Part shown: piece by piece, positions 24,285-36,078 of the stretch
Position numbering within the stretch: the first letter of the stretch is position 1
Layout of the letters: each line of letters opens with the position of its first letter
Assembly: GCA_949316235.1 (NCBI GenBank)
Contig: OX438742.1
Location: forward strand, 32,494,853-32,558,852
Direction: 5' to 3'
Source of the DNA: Oegoconia quadripuncta
Lineage: Eukaryota > Arthropoda > Insecta > Lepidoptera > Autostichidae
Length of the DNA stretch: 64,000 nt
Translations under genes and position numbers: made by a program
The notes under the pieces: generated by a model
The model's database searches: none
What the model was told of the DNA's origin: nothing
The model's input: only the letters and a program-made list of their open reading frames with translations

Positions 24285-24491
24285 TTAACAGTACAGAGGG
24301 AAAATTAAGAGGGCTGTAACTATGGTTTTATGACCTTTCCCTTTTTTACAAACATCCAAAAAAGACAAACAAAAAAATTTGCATCTACCGTGTCCAGCCT
24401 TATCTCTAACTAGTTTCGCCAACTCATCGCTGTTCAAAACACTCACTTGTTTATAAATCACTATTATACATAGAAGTAGGAGTATAGTCAT
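24285..24491 (-). CDS. Possible secreted small protein or first exon with signal peptide
   Basis: The ATG at 24491 opens MTILLLLCIIVIYKQVSVLN, which looks like a signal peptide. It is followed by SDELAKLVRDKAGHGRCKFF, then CLSFLDVCKKGKG, with cysteines spaced C-x3-C-x6-C, and stops TAA at 24287-24285 after 68 codons. It lies directly upstream of the 23801-24238 frame on the same strand, one frame out of register, with no usable intron between. Either it is a short secreted peptide gene or it is exon 1 of a gene that is now broken. No family is assigned. Confidence 0.33.
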   Translation of the reverse strand: MTILLLLCIIVIYKQVSVLNSDELAKLVRDKAGHGRCKFFCLSFLDVCKKGKGHKTIVTALLIFPLYC

Positions 24492-24869
24492 AGTTAAGTT
24501 TTCTGCTCTGTATGCAGTACAGCAGCCGAACTGCTTAAAAAATTTTGCGTTGAAATGCTAATAATTTGCCGTTTAGCTTGCTTGCGTTCGATCCCTAAAT
24601 TTATACCACATAAGCACCCTAGAATTAAATTCTGGCATCTCGATCGAACGCAAATATTTTTAGGTGGTGGGTACCCTTTATTCCAGTAGTTCTGTGGAAG
24701 AAGTTATACGACGGCAGTACAAATATACCTCCACAGAACCATACAAGCAGAAGCAAACAGTATGTGCGAAGTATGTTCCAACCTACCTGAGCACTCAGAT
24801 CCTCGATTATTAATAATTATGTCAATGTTAAATTCTTATTTCTTGTATCTTAAAGTTATCATAGTACCT

Positions 24870-26990
24870 ACCTAATGCTTGCTTCTAAGTGTGTGCTAGA
24901 AACTGTTTGCTATGGAAGAGAGAGACTTCCTGTCACAGATATTTTCATACTTAAAGCCTCAACCTTATTATGTAATAAGTATACAACATTTCCTAATTAC
25001 TTACGAATTATTTTTTTATCCAGTATTAAGTTGTATTATAATCTATTGGCCAATTTCAGATTGTTTTAATAAAATCCCGATATATAAATAAGTATTGATC
25101 CAATTTTATTGTAACTAATGACATAAAAATAGGTTTTCATAAAAATTACAAAAATACCAAATTTACAAAAAGAATCTTACATTTGAATTTATAGAATAGA
25201 TTAATAATTTATTTCCAAGAATATGGTACATTATAAGGTCACACATTTAGATCCACCAGCATATTCTGCCATGATTAGGCGTAGAAATATTTTATAATTA
25301 AATTAAATTACAATAACGTCAAACTACTTAAAATTAAAATTAATAAACGATGCATCCGTAAAATCAATCTAGAAATCATAATATCGATCGCCTCAAAATG
25401 ATTCAAACCACAAATTCTAATTCTAGAGACAATATTTTACGGTATAAAAATAGTCCATTTTAATTAAATTATTAATAAAATAAGCCTCCATGTTGTATTC
25501 ATTGTAACCATAATTAATCCTTACAAAATCCTCTATGAAAGTAGATTAACAAACGGCCACTCGGACAAATTGTGTATTAATATTTTATGTAGCAGTTCAC
25601 ACCGTCAGTTCATGGTGGACCCTAGGCCATAAAACTGTCATCGTGTGAAGACAAACTGCCTCGGACTTCTTATGGGTGATTTAGGTTAGGATTATGGGAT
25701 AGTGAAGCTTAGATGTAACTACACATAGGTATAAAAGAACATTCATGTTTAGTTGTCACTGAATAACTACCCGTATATTCAATGAAGGTTCTCTATAAAA
25801 TAATGACACCAAAATAAAGAATTTCGCGTCTACGTATGTATGTATAAGTAATGATTTTCTAAAAATATTGCAACACGAGTAGATGTAACCAGTCTCCAGG
25901 CTACATTTCATAATGGTCGAGTAACCAAATTAAATTCCAAACACACAACTGAAACCCTATTAATTGTACCTAGTCTCGTCGTTCACATCACACCCTAACC
26001 GATAGCGGCATGAATAGAGGTAAGAGCTGACGTATTTAATTAGATCTATTGCCTGAAGGGCAATGGACGTGGAGAGAGTAAAGGCTTATAGTATGGTCAT
26101 CCAGTTTGATAGATTTGTTGATATATATTCATAGATATAATACTTCAAAGGGCTACGAGAATTTCATTTCATACATGTCAACCACGTCCACTTGTATTAA
26201 TGTCAAACGAGCTTGAGGTGGAACGTCAGTCTACGAGCATATGATATGCGGTAATTAGCGATATCAACATAGGTTTGTATTGCTAAACTTATTGACAGTT
26301 GCTACCTAATAACGTTCTTATTGTAAGATTACACCCCTTATAGATAAAATACCTTATTAGTTATTATTCACTTAATCCAATAGCGCTAACCCAAAGTGCA
26401 CAAATTAGATGTGGTTACCTCGATAAAAATGTTTGATGTCTTGTGGGTAGTACTGCAATATATTTCGATTTTATGTTCACAGAAAGAGATAATCTAAGTA
26501 TTAGGTCCTTACCTATGAAATTGGCGTTTTGTATGAAGAATTTCATTAAGACTGTTTTCTCCATACAAACATTTTTGATTTTTTTTTGGGAACGTTCAAT
26601 CCAAATTTAGCTAAACTTTGTGTGTATTACCGGATAACATTAGGTTAAGTATAGGCAGTGTTAATTTTTAAGAGTAACCGCTTTATAAAAGTTTCAGCGA
26701 ATCTAAGAAATGATTATGGGAAGTACATGAAAAGAGCTCTATTAAAGTTTTTTTAGCCCAGAAATTAAAAAATATTTCATGTGGAACCTTGAAATAATAT
26801 TCCATTTTCCAAATAAAAAACAAATTTGGATATAGCTTTGAAAGTCGCAGGAATTGGTACATATGATTAACGAAGAAAAAAAACTCCAATTTCATAGGTA
26901 ATGAAATGACCCAATATATCAAAACATGATTGTTTAGTGAGTAGTGATCTACTCAAGTGAAGGACCACCTTAACAACATTTAACCTGCAC
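24870..26990. other. AT-rich stretch, nothing recognised
   Basis: A moderately GC block at 25590-25700 has no open frame with splice sites. The frames at 24875 (plus) and 26683 (minus) are chance products. Confidence 0.5.
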
Positions 26991-26999
26991 AAACTAAAG

Positions 27000-27290
27000 T
27001 ACATTGCCAATAAACAAAACATCCATAACACCACCTTCATTCCAAATGGGGTGGGCTGAGATATCGCCAAACGTTTGGGTGTTCCAAATATTAAAGTTTT
27101 ATGCTTGTATAGACATCCGCGGTTCACCTTACAAAATATGACAGTGTGTGTGTGTGTGCGTGCAAACGTGACAGAAGGTGAATGTGCAAGTCTATGGATT
27201 TTTTTGGTATAAAGCCTCCAGTCGCCTTTTACGACACCCATGAAAAGAAATGGTTTGGTTCTATTGATTTTACGTTCCACACCTACGGCA
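27000..27290 (-). repeat. Interspersed repeat family D with internal CA microsatellite
   Basis: Read on the minus strand it contains ccatttcttttcatgggtg, then gtcgtaaaaggcgactggagg, then a (CA)n run and a gtaaggtgaaccgcggatgtc block. The gtaaaaggcgac core recurs at 41467, 45828 and 46225. The 137-codon minus frame across this region is a repeat artefact. Confidence 0.65.
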
Positions 27291-27955
27291 TTAGCAATAA
27301 AAAGCTCACAATAAATTCACTAAAAAGCTTTATGATTTCTGTTAGATATAATTAATCGTTCAAATAAGCTGGCTTCTAAAATCGATATTCAACGACGCAC
27401 CACATCAATAATCAAGAAAGTGATTGGAAAATAGAGAGAGAAAGAAACAACCAACCTCTATAATTCACTTTTGTTAACTATGAAAAAGTCGTTGAACACT
27501 GGCCGGTATATTAGTCTTCCCTCTCTCTCGTTACATTGACAAAAGGTATTTAGGCGGATATTCTGCGAAAGCTGTATCAATGGATTCGTTACTCAGCAAG
27601 TGTGAATACACAGACAAACCTAGCAATTAACCAGCGACCCGAGCGGCAAGCAGGCAGACACCGCTTTGGTCAATCAAGACTATCGACTGAGGACGAAACA
27701 GGTGTTATAATAGATGGCGTATGGTGTTCTGACTAGAAACGTTACAGATCTCTAAGACAAAATTCGAAGACTATGATAGATGATCCGCCAGATCAAAGTG
27801 GAGATAAGCTATCTAGAAGATGGACGACAACACTACTTGCGAGAAAAAGTCAATAGATGGGACACCAACCCATTGATCGGGTGACATTACAAAAATAATC
27901 GGATCATATGAATAGGATTTAAAAAGGCGACCTATAGGTCGAAATGTGTTGAAAT
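27291..27955. other. Spacer, nothing recognised
   Basis: No exon or repeat from elsewhere in this window was found here. Confidence 0.45.
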
Positions 27956-27959
27956 ATTG

Positions 27960-28187
27960 CTGCTGTACAACAATTTTCGACTGGTGAGTCCACTCCCGAT
28001 TACGAACTAAGAACCATAGCCGAATTCAGCTGAAAATTGTTGGACTTCCATACTAAGGGTAGTTTCGTTATGGTAATCTTTGTATGGGTAATCGAAAATG
28101 AACTGTGGCTCCTTAGTGAAAGTTATTCGTAATCAAGAGTGACGTTACCAGTTAATGGGAATTACACGAATTCAAATTCACCCTATA
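27960..28187. mobile_element. MITE-like element, left end eroded
   Basis: The right half (gtaatcaagagtgacgttaccagttaatggg..ttcaaattcaccctata) and the left half (gagtccactcccgattacgaac) are imperfect inverse copies and closely match the intact element at 42676-42928. The left terminus is not recognisable. Confidence 0.6.
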
Positions 28188-28301
28188 TAGTCAGACATAC
28201 CTCATATATCGGCTATGTTTCAAATAAAAGCAAATTAACTCCCTAGCTATTTTCATGCTGCATCGGTATTGTTTATTACAGACCGGCACCGGATTCCACG
28301 T

Positions 28302-28356
28302 TCCTTTTGTTTATTACGAATATGACTGCATGTCATATTCGTAATAATCAAAAGGA
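28302..28356. repeat. 25-bp hairpin with one mismatch
   Basis: Arms 28302-28326 and 28332-28356 are reverse complements except for one position and enclose tgcat. The palindrome sits in otherwise plain sequence. Confidence 0.8.
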
Positions 28357-30105
28357 TATAACACAGGTGATCGCTCATTTCACTTAATTGGAATCGTCCG
28401 AAATATACAGTTGACTAAACAGAGTGAAATACGGCAATGTCAAAGGGCTGTTTGGCTTTGCGTTATTACTAATTTGAGTACTATATAAAACTTTATGTTG
28501 TGTGGACGTCTGAATTATACAGGTTCTTTAGGTTATTATTACATAGCCAAATCCTAAGCAAAATGCTTTCGTAAATATTTCCTATCCAGGGAAAATAAGA
28601 GTTTAAAATTTATCACCCCAAAGCATGACAATTAAAACTTGCAAAATGAAGTTACTTAGAAACACATTTCGCATACAAGTGAATCTGTACTTCATTTGCA
28701 TCTAGAGGCCGTTAACGGAGCCATTATTGAAATTTTATGTGAGTTTGATTATTATTCAGTAGACCACTATTAGAGGAGTGGACAAGGGATTAGTACATTG
28801 TTTATATAGTATGGCAACTGCTTCTGTGAATACTTGGAATAATTATGTGTCAGACTTATGTTCGAGTGTTTTTTTATAAAAACGGTCTACTCTACACTAC
28901 CACTTACATTATGTAACCAAATATATATATCGAGAAATCTTTATAATTGGTGATATTATTTTTCTAGTTGATACCCGGAAAGTTTGCACCGCAACATTTT
29001 TGATAAATTTAGTATAATATTATGTAGTTTCTTAATTGGATCAAGAACCGTGTCATCCTCTTTCATAGCATACCAATTACAAAACTAATCTAATAATGAT
29101 GGCAACTATTTTCAAGACAGAGTTACCAAAAATTATATACTATCTATGTTAACTTAGCTCACCTTAAGTGAGTAGTCATCGGTGAGTTATGTAATGGAAA
29201 CCTGGTAATTGCTCTCAAAGTGCTAACATGCATAATTTATATAAATTCTAACTTATGTGGCGTGCAAGACACATATTACATGTAAACCTCCGTTTCTATA
29301 ATAAATATGTGTAGGTACATTCACGATTTTCTAAGCACGGGTACTGAAAGTTTCTTATCTTGCTTTGTTTTTTATCATCAGATACATTAAACTGAAACGT
29401 TTTTTTTTTCAATATGAGTAAAATAACAGCTAACGTATTGATTGAATGCCAACTGACACTTTGGTAAGAATTTCAACAGAATTTTGAGAGTGACGCTTAA
29501 AGACTGAAAATCCGATAGATAAGACAAGAACGTAATTGCTCTCGTTTTTTAACGGTCCTATCTGATTTTTCTTGAACGTAACATTTTATGCTCCAATCTG
29601 ACCAGACGAAATAAGTTAGCAAATGCAATTTCAACTTTAATCTTGAACACTAAAGTCGGTGTTTGAGTGTAGAATCGTTTTAATGGATTCTTCAGCAGTT
29701 TTCCACGTACCGTGTGGACATCTATCAGGATGGACGAACGTTTTGTCGAATTGGGAGTTGGACATTTTGGTCGGAACATTTAAATCGGAAGGATTTACAC
29801 GAAAAAAAATAGGTAGAAGTGAATTCCCATTTTTCATCGGGCGTAAATACTACATAACATTAAAAATTGTCAGAATCTTTGTACAATAATAGTGTAACTT
29901 ACATAACGTGTATATTCACTGTGAATGAAGGATGATCTGTGTACTGAATTTAAAATAATGGATGGGGTCCACCATCTGTACACATACATGAAACACGCTT
30001 GACCAACAATTTATCAGGGCAAAATTTACATACCTACATCTGAGAAGATTAATGACCACTTATTCGTGAATTTGCAAACTAAATGGTTCACAGGCATGTG
30101 TGCTT
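28357..30105. other. AT-rich stretch, nothing firm
   Basis: At 29558-29889 both strands have open frames (76 codons plus, 73 codons minus), neither with splice or start support. A short TA run is at 28921-28930. Confidence 0.45.
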
Positions 30106-30110
30106 AATCA

Positions 30111-30434
30111 CCTCCGTGGCTCAAACATCATTGGGTTTACGATTCCGAGGTCGCGGGTTCGATCCCCAGCGGTGTACATGTTTTAAGTATTCGGTTTGGT
30201 TAGTGGTAGGGCATTTTAAATGTCCGCCTGGCTATGTACCATCATCTTATCTAAAACTGCCGCCAAGCAGCAATGTTAATAGCATTGTTGTGTTCCGGTT
30301 GTCAGAGATAAGATAGCCAGTCCCCCAAATGTTTTGAGGTTTCCTGGTCAGTACGCTTCCACCTTCGATCTCATCTTCACTTTACATCAGGTGTGATTGA
30401 GGTTAAGCACCAACCGGTTTTGCATTAAAAAAAA
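30111..30434 (+). mobile_element. Near-complete tRNA-derived SINE (family A)
   Basis: The head cctccgtggctcaaacatca..ttgggtttacgattccgagg is tRNA-like with an A-box-like TGGCTCAAAC and a good B box GGTTCGATCCC at 30156-30166. The body has aatgttaatagcattgttgtgttcc and agataagatagccag, and the tail aacatcaggtgtgattgagg-type block precedes an A run. It is the best copy of the family in the window; all other copies are truncated at the 5' end or recombined. Confidence 0.85.
30156..30166 (+). promoter_or_regulatory. Pol III B box of the SINE
   Basis: GGTTCGATCCC matches the tRNA B-box consensus GGTTCGANTCC apart from the shifted last bases. With the A-box-like TGGCTCAAAC about 35 bases upstream it forms an internal Pol III promoter. 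Confidence 0.65.
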
Positions 30435-31285
30435 GTGTAACCAGGCAATTTTATTAGTAGGTTCAAAGGTATTTTATGTCAGCCTAAACAATAATAATAG
30501 TAAATCCTTGTATGCGTAACCATTATGACAACGTCCAATGTGTGTATGTTCCAGTTATTATCAATACAGTTGTCGGTGGCTTAAGAACATTGAACCATTA
30601 ATTACAGTCAATACCAAAGCAACCTCTTCATCGTGGGTTAACTTTGCGATCGAAAACGTTTAGCGAATGCGGAAAGAGAAACCACCAAGAAAAGGAATAC
30701 AATCAATCATATATAAATCCTACATGTAGTACAAATGAGATTACTAACGTAGCCATGGTACGGATGCATACAGAGCCCATCAATACGTAGCACGGAAACA
30801 GATACACAATATGCCTTGGGCATAACGAGGGGGACCCCTAGACATCGATTGTCCTAAAGGCGCAAGGGTCACTGTACTTTGACACGAACTGGCTCTGTCA
30901 CTAGTATATTGGAGTAATATTGCTGTTGGATAATCCAATTAGTGCAACTGATGCTATCAACTGCTAGCTAGCGTACGGGTTCCTTTGATGTAAATGTGCA
31001 CCAATAATGTCGTAGAATATCAATAGATACGTTAGTCACACTCGTAGTCAAACGCTATGATTATGCTTACATAAACTCACATCATGGTGGTTGCTTACAT
31101 TTGACTGTATTACTCTATCGGGTCACTTTGTTAAAAACTAACGTTGAAAATTGATTGGCGCTTGAAAATTGATGGGCCATATTTTATTATAGGACATGAT
31201 GATGAGCAAAAAAATTATTTTTGATAGTGCTACTTTTGGTTACTTAAATGGGCATTCAAATAAAATATTTTCCGGATGGAAATGT
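30435..31285. other. Spacer, nothing recognised
   Basis: No coding or repeat signal could be supported. Confidence 0.45.
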
Positions 31286-31289
31286 TTGC

Positions 31290-31745
31290 AATAATGTTAT
31301 TTTGTTAAGGTTCTGTATACAAAGTTTGCCAACGAGATACTATTACTAAGTCCAGGTCATCCAGGTTTCAACGATAAAGATAGCCGGTTGAAAAAACGCA
31401 TTCTGTGAGATTGCGAATTCTCACAAAATGCGTGTAGCTTAGCACTCTATCATGGCAAATAATATAAACTTGAAATCAAATTAAAACCCAAAAGCGATTC
31501 CCTTCGGCACAATGATCCTCCAAAAATATTTTTTTCACGTCTTTTTTTCTCATGAAACATGCAAGTTACATCTTTGGTCTGATTCTAGTGCAAGGTTTAT
31601 GGTAAAACAGTAAATTATAGAAATAAGTATACTATTATACATAGTTTAGTTTAAAATTCTAGCCTGTAATATACCATAGAAGTATTGCATTGTGATACGG
31701 AACCCTTTGTGCGCGAATCCGACTCGCAATTAGCCTTTTTTATTA
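31290..31745 (+). repeat. Interspersed repeat ending cggaacccttt..gcgcgaatccgactcg
   Basis: The end block acggaaccctttgtgcgcg..aatccgactcgcaattagcc is a motif I know as a common non-coding repeat of lepidopteran genomes. An internal imperfect hairpin (acgcattctgtgaga / tctcacaaaatgcgt) is at about 31398-31434. Boundaries are approximate. Confidence 0.5.
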
Positions 31746-31934
31746 TTACACTTTCCGAACAAAAATATGAATAAGATGTACATTAGAAGACCACTTATTA
31801 TTTAAGTTGGATCACGACTTAGGTTTTAAGCCTTAGATGCTTTGGAAAATTTTTAATCCAAAAGGAAAGTGATTTGGGGTTTAGTGTATACTTGAAATTA
31901 GAGTTAGGCAAAACTACTAAGATCACATAATTTT

Positions 31935-32115
31935 ACTTCGCCTGCGTGGAATAACTTTATCGCGGAAATTTGTTTATCCGTATATCCCCTTTATCGGGAT
32001 AAAAAATATCCTGTCTTAATCCAGGATATGTTCCACCTTTAAACAAAATTTCATCCAAATGCGTTCATCCGTTTCGCCGCGAACAAACAAGTATCCAAAC
32101 TTTCGCATTTATAAC
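31935..32115 (-). repeat. Family C repeat, reverse copy
   Basis: Its reverse complement starts ttataaatgcgaaagtttgg and passes the ggatgaaattttgtttaaa and atcccgataaaggggatat blocks. It matches 9812-10042. Confidence 0.7.
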
Positions 32116-32902
32116 ATTCGTTAGATTTTGATATGGTTGCCAAAGTTCGTAGGAAATTGATTACGATTAGGTATTCTTATAACTGCTATTATACAATAAC
32201 ATGTTATAGATCACTCATTTTTAGAGGCAATAATGATTTCAAGGTACTACTTGTCGTAACACTCACTGTTCTCACGCCCTAACACTGCAAAATAATTACA
32301 TGTACCTATTATGTATTTTTGAATATGACAAACTACTTTAATCCACTCATGTGTAAAGACGCGTGTGCGCAAACTTTAATATTAGAAAAATACATTAACT
32401 TTGTTAAGCAGTTTTACACTTTATATGTAGCGATATTAGAATTTAATGTGGGTCGAATAGAGAGACTATTAAATCAAATTGAAATGTAAACTCTGGGGCG
32501 TGTTAGCGACAAGTCAACGCTTCTGTTTAGTGATGTTTTATGGTTTTCATAACACTCAATTGATCACGCATCGGATCACAACTATAGCAGAGAAAGTTTA
32601 ATAAATTATATTTAACACATGGGAAATACGGGCGCGAGAGCGTGTTCACACTTAAAATATAATTGAAGGATAGTAAGGCGGCGGTCTGGGAATTTTATTT
32701 ACTTATGCAGAACTCAGATATTTTAATTTATTGATATCCTAAATTTTATACAAATACAGATCACTTAGGCATAGTCGTATGCGCTATATATATAATATTG
32801 TGAATTTATTAGAATATATTAAATTACCATCAACAGAATTACCTCTCAGAAATGGTATGGACCATAATTCGCGGGCGAAGTGTGTTATACATATAATATA
32901 CA

Positions 32903-33060
32903 GACAGTGGTAGAGAATTGTCAGTATTCGGCATCCTGTTTTAAAGACGTTTATTTTGCCAACTTTTGGCGGTTTATTTATTATTCTAAACCAAAAAACT
33001 GTTATAAAACAATCGACATTAAAATAGGATGCTAAATGCTGACAATTCTCTACCACTGTC
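32903..33060. mobile_element. 158-bp MITE with about 42-bp terminal inverted repeats
   Basis: The left end gacagtggtagagaattgtc and the right end gacaattctctaccactgtc are exact inverse copies. The match continues for about 42 bases with four differences. There is no coding capacity; the 135-codon minus frame that runs through it is an artefact. The superfamily is not clear because no obvious target duplication is seen. Confidence 0.75.
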
Positions 33061-33773
33061 ACCTCGTTAAAGATTTTGAAGAGTTTGTCGGTTAAAATAG
33101 TAAAATGTAATAAATGTACTTTTGAAAAGTGATTTATTATAATTCTATCCAAATAATTCCGATCAGAATGAGAATCTACATAAAACATCACTGAGTTCCA
33201 TTCATTTTAATGAAAATGGCTCCACAACCTCCTTTGTCGCAATATTTTTATTGCGGAAATGATGAGACCGAAGTTAATCACCTGGTACGTATGATACCCA
33301 ATATAACAATGTTTAAGAATTTCGGACCAAACAAACATTTCACTTCCATTTAATTTTATTTAATTTTACCCCACTAAACCCTCTTAGATCCACCACTCAA
33401 AAACTATTTGTCCACTCCTAAATAATTCCCTTGCCTAAGAAAACTATCCAATTCACCCGGCGTCACGTACCGAGCGCTTAACTTTCCTATCGTGTTCTCG
33501 ACCAGGAATTAGTTACGACATTGATCGATGTCTCTGAAACTGGCCCCAATGACCCTAAGACTAATAGACCGTGTGTTATCGGCTTTGATGATATTGTATC
33601 AAATAGTTTTCGATACTCTCTGTGGAAATATAATTGATTATATTATATTTCTTACATCCTTTTAAAGTTTCGGCTTATTTAATGTGGACACTGGTCAAGT
33701 GGATAGAGTAAGAAAAAAAGATAGACTGCCTTGCCGTAATACAGTTCATATTTGTACGTAAGGCAGTAAACAA

Positions 33774-34209
33774 TCCGATGTATAGTTTTTTTAAAGACAA
33801 CGGGTTAGCCCTTGACCTCAATCACACCTGATGTTAAGTGAAGATAAGGCCGAAGGTGGAAGCGTATATTAAAAGCGCAGTAAAAAGATATGGGCTACAA
33901 GATACTCAGTATTAATATGTTACTAGCCTTGACAGGTGTTTCTTACCAATAGGTACATTTTGTTTGTTAACTGTTAGTTTACCTAAGTGCTTCCGATGTA
34001 TAGTTTTTTTAAAGACAACGGGTTAGCCCTTTACCTCAATCACACCTGATGTTAAGTGAAGATAAGGCCGAAGGTGGAAGCGTATATTAAAAGCGCAGTA
34101 AGAAGATATGGGCTACAAGATACTCAGTATTAATATGTTACTAGCCTTGACAGGTGTTTCTTACCAATAGGTACATTTTGTTTGTTAACTGTTAGTTTAC
34201 CTAAGTGCT
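33774..34209. repeat. Tandem duplication, two 218-bp copies, about 99% identical
   Basis: The copies 33774-33991 and 33992-34209 lie head to tail and differ at only two positions (cccttgacc/cccttta-cc type change at about 33818/34036, and gtaaaaaga/gtaagaaga). Each contains a reversed SINE family A tail fragment plus unique sequence. Either it is very recent or it is an assembly artefact. Confidence 0.93.
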
Positions 34210-34604
34210 ACTGCCAGATTATTTATATTCCAGAGGTAACTAAACATTAAGAAATATTTCTAAAGAAAATATCAAGAGAAATAAAGATACTACTTTTAAA
34301 GTGACGATTTGTAAATTTGATCAAATATTCAAAAACAATGGAAACAAACGAAATTAAATCCTACGTTTATTTAAAAGAATTATGAAAATATTTCTGGGTG
34401 GTTTAAATTCAAAAAAGTTTTATTTCGTAAGTTAAGAATCACATTTGAATCGTCATAAGTTTATGAATAGACACTCCAGTTTGCAGTTAATATTTGTATT
34501 AGGTACCCCCTCTGAACCTTTATAAATACGTAGCTAATTAAAATACAAACTCTAAATACGAAATACCGAATCCCAAACATAATGACACAGCAGACTTATC
34601 TCAC

Positions 34605-34785
34605 AAATGCAAATCCAAATTCGACGGATCGTCGGGCGACACGACGCCGCCTGCCGTGGCGGATCGCATCGTATCGCAATTAGTGTAAACGCTGCGCGTG
34701 TTACAGTCCGAACAAAGCCCACTTGATCCGCGCTTCAGCTTTGCGACAGGCAAATCCGACGTGAATCGTCGCCGAAGTTTAATTT
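34605..34785 (-). CDS. Coding exon, 59 codons, protein not recognised
   Basis: On the minus strand a strong acceptor (ttttgttttgtcgtgtcaattctag) is followed by 181 bases open in one frame, ending at a GTGAGA donor. The exon begins with two bases of a split codon and ends with two. It encodes IKLRRRFTSDLPVAKLKRG, then SSGLCSDCNTRSVYTNCDT and SATAGGVVSPDDPSNLDLH. It is clearly GC-richer than its flanks, as expected of conserved code. Three cysteines (C-x2-C-x10-C) could bind metal or form disulphides. I know of no family with this signature, and the neighbouring exons were not found within several kb. Confidence 0.5.
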
Positions 34786-35159
34786 CTAGAATTGACACGA
34801 CAAAACAAAATATTTCACTGTCTTTCCGTTGCAAGAACTAGAGGTCCTTGTTGCATATGAATGCATGAAAATGGCACCTGGAAAAACCTTGTACCGGTTT
34901 TAAGTTTTAATGGAGATATGAGTACTTCGAAGTACACATTTAGAAAACAATTGAAGTCGAATATTCTAGAATTCCAGAAGTTAAATGTTCCGAAACAGGA
35001 TCGCGTGGCGGTCGCTGCTGCTATTAGATGTTAGTTTTGTTTTGTCGACGCTATTATTATTATCTATGCTTTACATATAATATTCACTTATCCACTTACC
35101 TACATATATAGCGTCATGTACTTTGTCTTTATCTCAACTGGGATGGTAAAATAATGTAG

Positions 35160-35622
35160 TGTGTATATTTATTTATTTATCATTTATTGCACACAAGAAA
35201 AAAAACATACAGATACAACATAATAGAAACGACACAACAGGTTCTGCTTATTTCTACAATGAAATTTCTTCCAGCAGACCTACGAAAGAGACCTATATTT
35301 ATATATATTTCAATATGTATTTTTTATGTTATAAATTATCCAACTATGATAAAGTTACGTATATACTGTTCTTACGCTCCACAACTTAAAAACATACGTC
35401 TCTTTATATTCACTCGCATCTATTATCACTCATCAATCATATTTCGAGAGTCTAAAAATTGCTATTTACTTATTACTTACTGTTTCCTCTGGTTTAGGTT
35501 CCAAGTAGCTCTCCTCCTTATTATCTTATCTGTGTATCAATATGTATAAGCTAAATGTATGTGTGTGACTAGAGAAACAAAATAAAGGCTTCATCTATCT
35601 ATCTATCTATCTATCTATATGA
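35160..35622 (+). repeat. Likely LINE-derived fragment ending in a CTAT microsatellite
   Basis: It starts ttatttatttatcatttattgcacac, contains an AT-rich body with a 120-codon low-complexity frame, and ends agagaaacaaaataaaggct followed by (CTAT)n at 35595-35620. The layout (poly-A signal then short tandem repeat) suits a retrotransposon 3' end. Confidence 0.4.
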
Positions 35623-35700
35623 GACATTATGATTTTATTTCCTCGCCATTTGATATAACGTGGTGTGTTAGTATACCGTTAAGACGCTCATTAATCTAAC

Positions 35701-36078
35701 TAATATTATAAATGCGAAAGTTTGGATGTTTGTTTGTTGATCAATCACGGCCAAATTTGGATGATCCCGATAAAGTGAGTAGTTCCCGCGGTATAAATAA
35801 ATTTTCGCGATAAACTAGTAGACGACAAGCTAGTTTATAATAAAATAACTAATATTATAAATGAGAAAGTTTGGATATTTGTTTGATTGTTTGTTGTTCA
35901 ATCACGGCGAAACGTCTGAACGGATTTGGATGAAATTTGGTATACAGGTAAATATATCCTGGATTTATGACATAGGATATTGTTATACCGATTAAGTAGT
36001 TCCCGCGGGATAAACAAATTAAACGTATCCGCGATAAAGCTATTTCACCCAGACGAAGCTGCGGGCGGAAACTAGTTT
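35701..36078 (+). repeat. Two head-to-tail copies of repeat family C
   Basis: Copy 1 (about 35701-35831) is shorter and lacks the ggtatacag core; copy 2 (about 35848-36078) is fuller. Both start actaatattataaatg and both end with a (gac/gcg)aaactagtttataataaaa-type end. They diverged clearly, so this is nested or repeated insertion rather than a recent duplication. Confidence 0.75.

Noticed and set aside
26867..27280. 137-codon minus open frame
   Set aside because: It lies across repeat family D and its CA microsatellite (segment RTHTHTV) and has no splice or start support.
30111..30185. tRNA gene
   Set aside because: A-like and B-box motifs are present but no cloverleaf closes, and the sequence continues into a SINE body and A-tail. 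The same holds for 42480-42560, 45990-46070, 52755-52835, 58945-59005 and 59262-59300.
32784..33191. 135-codon minus open frame
   Set aside because: It runs straight through a MITE with inverted ends; composition is that of AT-rich chance code.
35187..35549. 120-codon plus open frame
   Set aside because: Low-complexity I/Y/F-rich product of an AT-rich repeat fragment that ends in a CTAT microsatellite.
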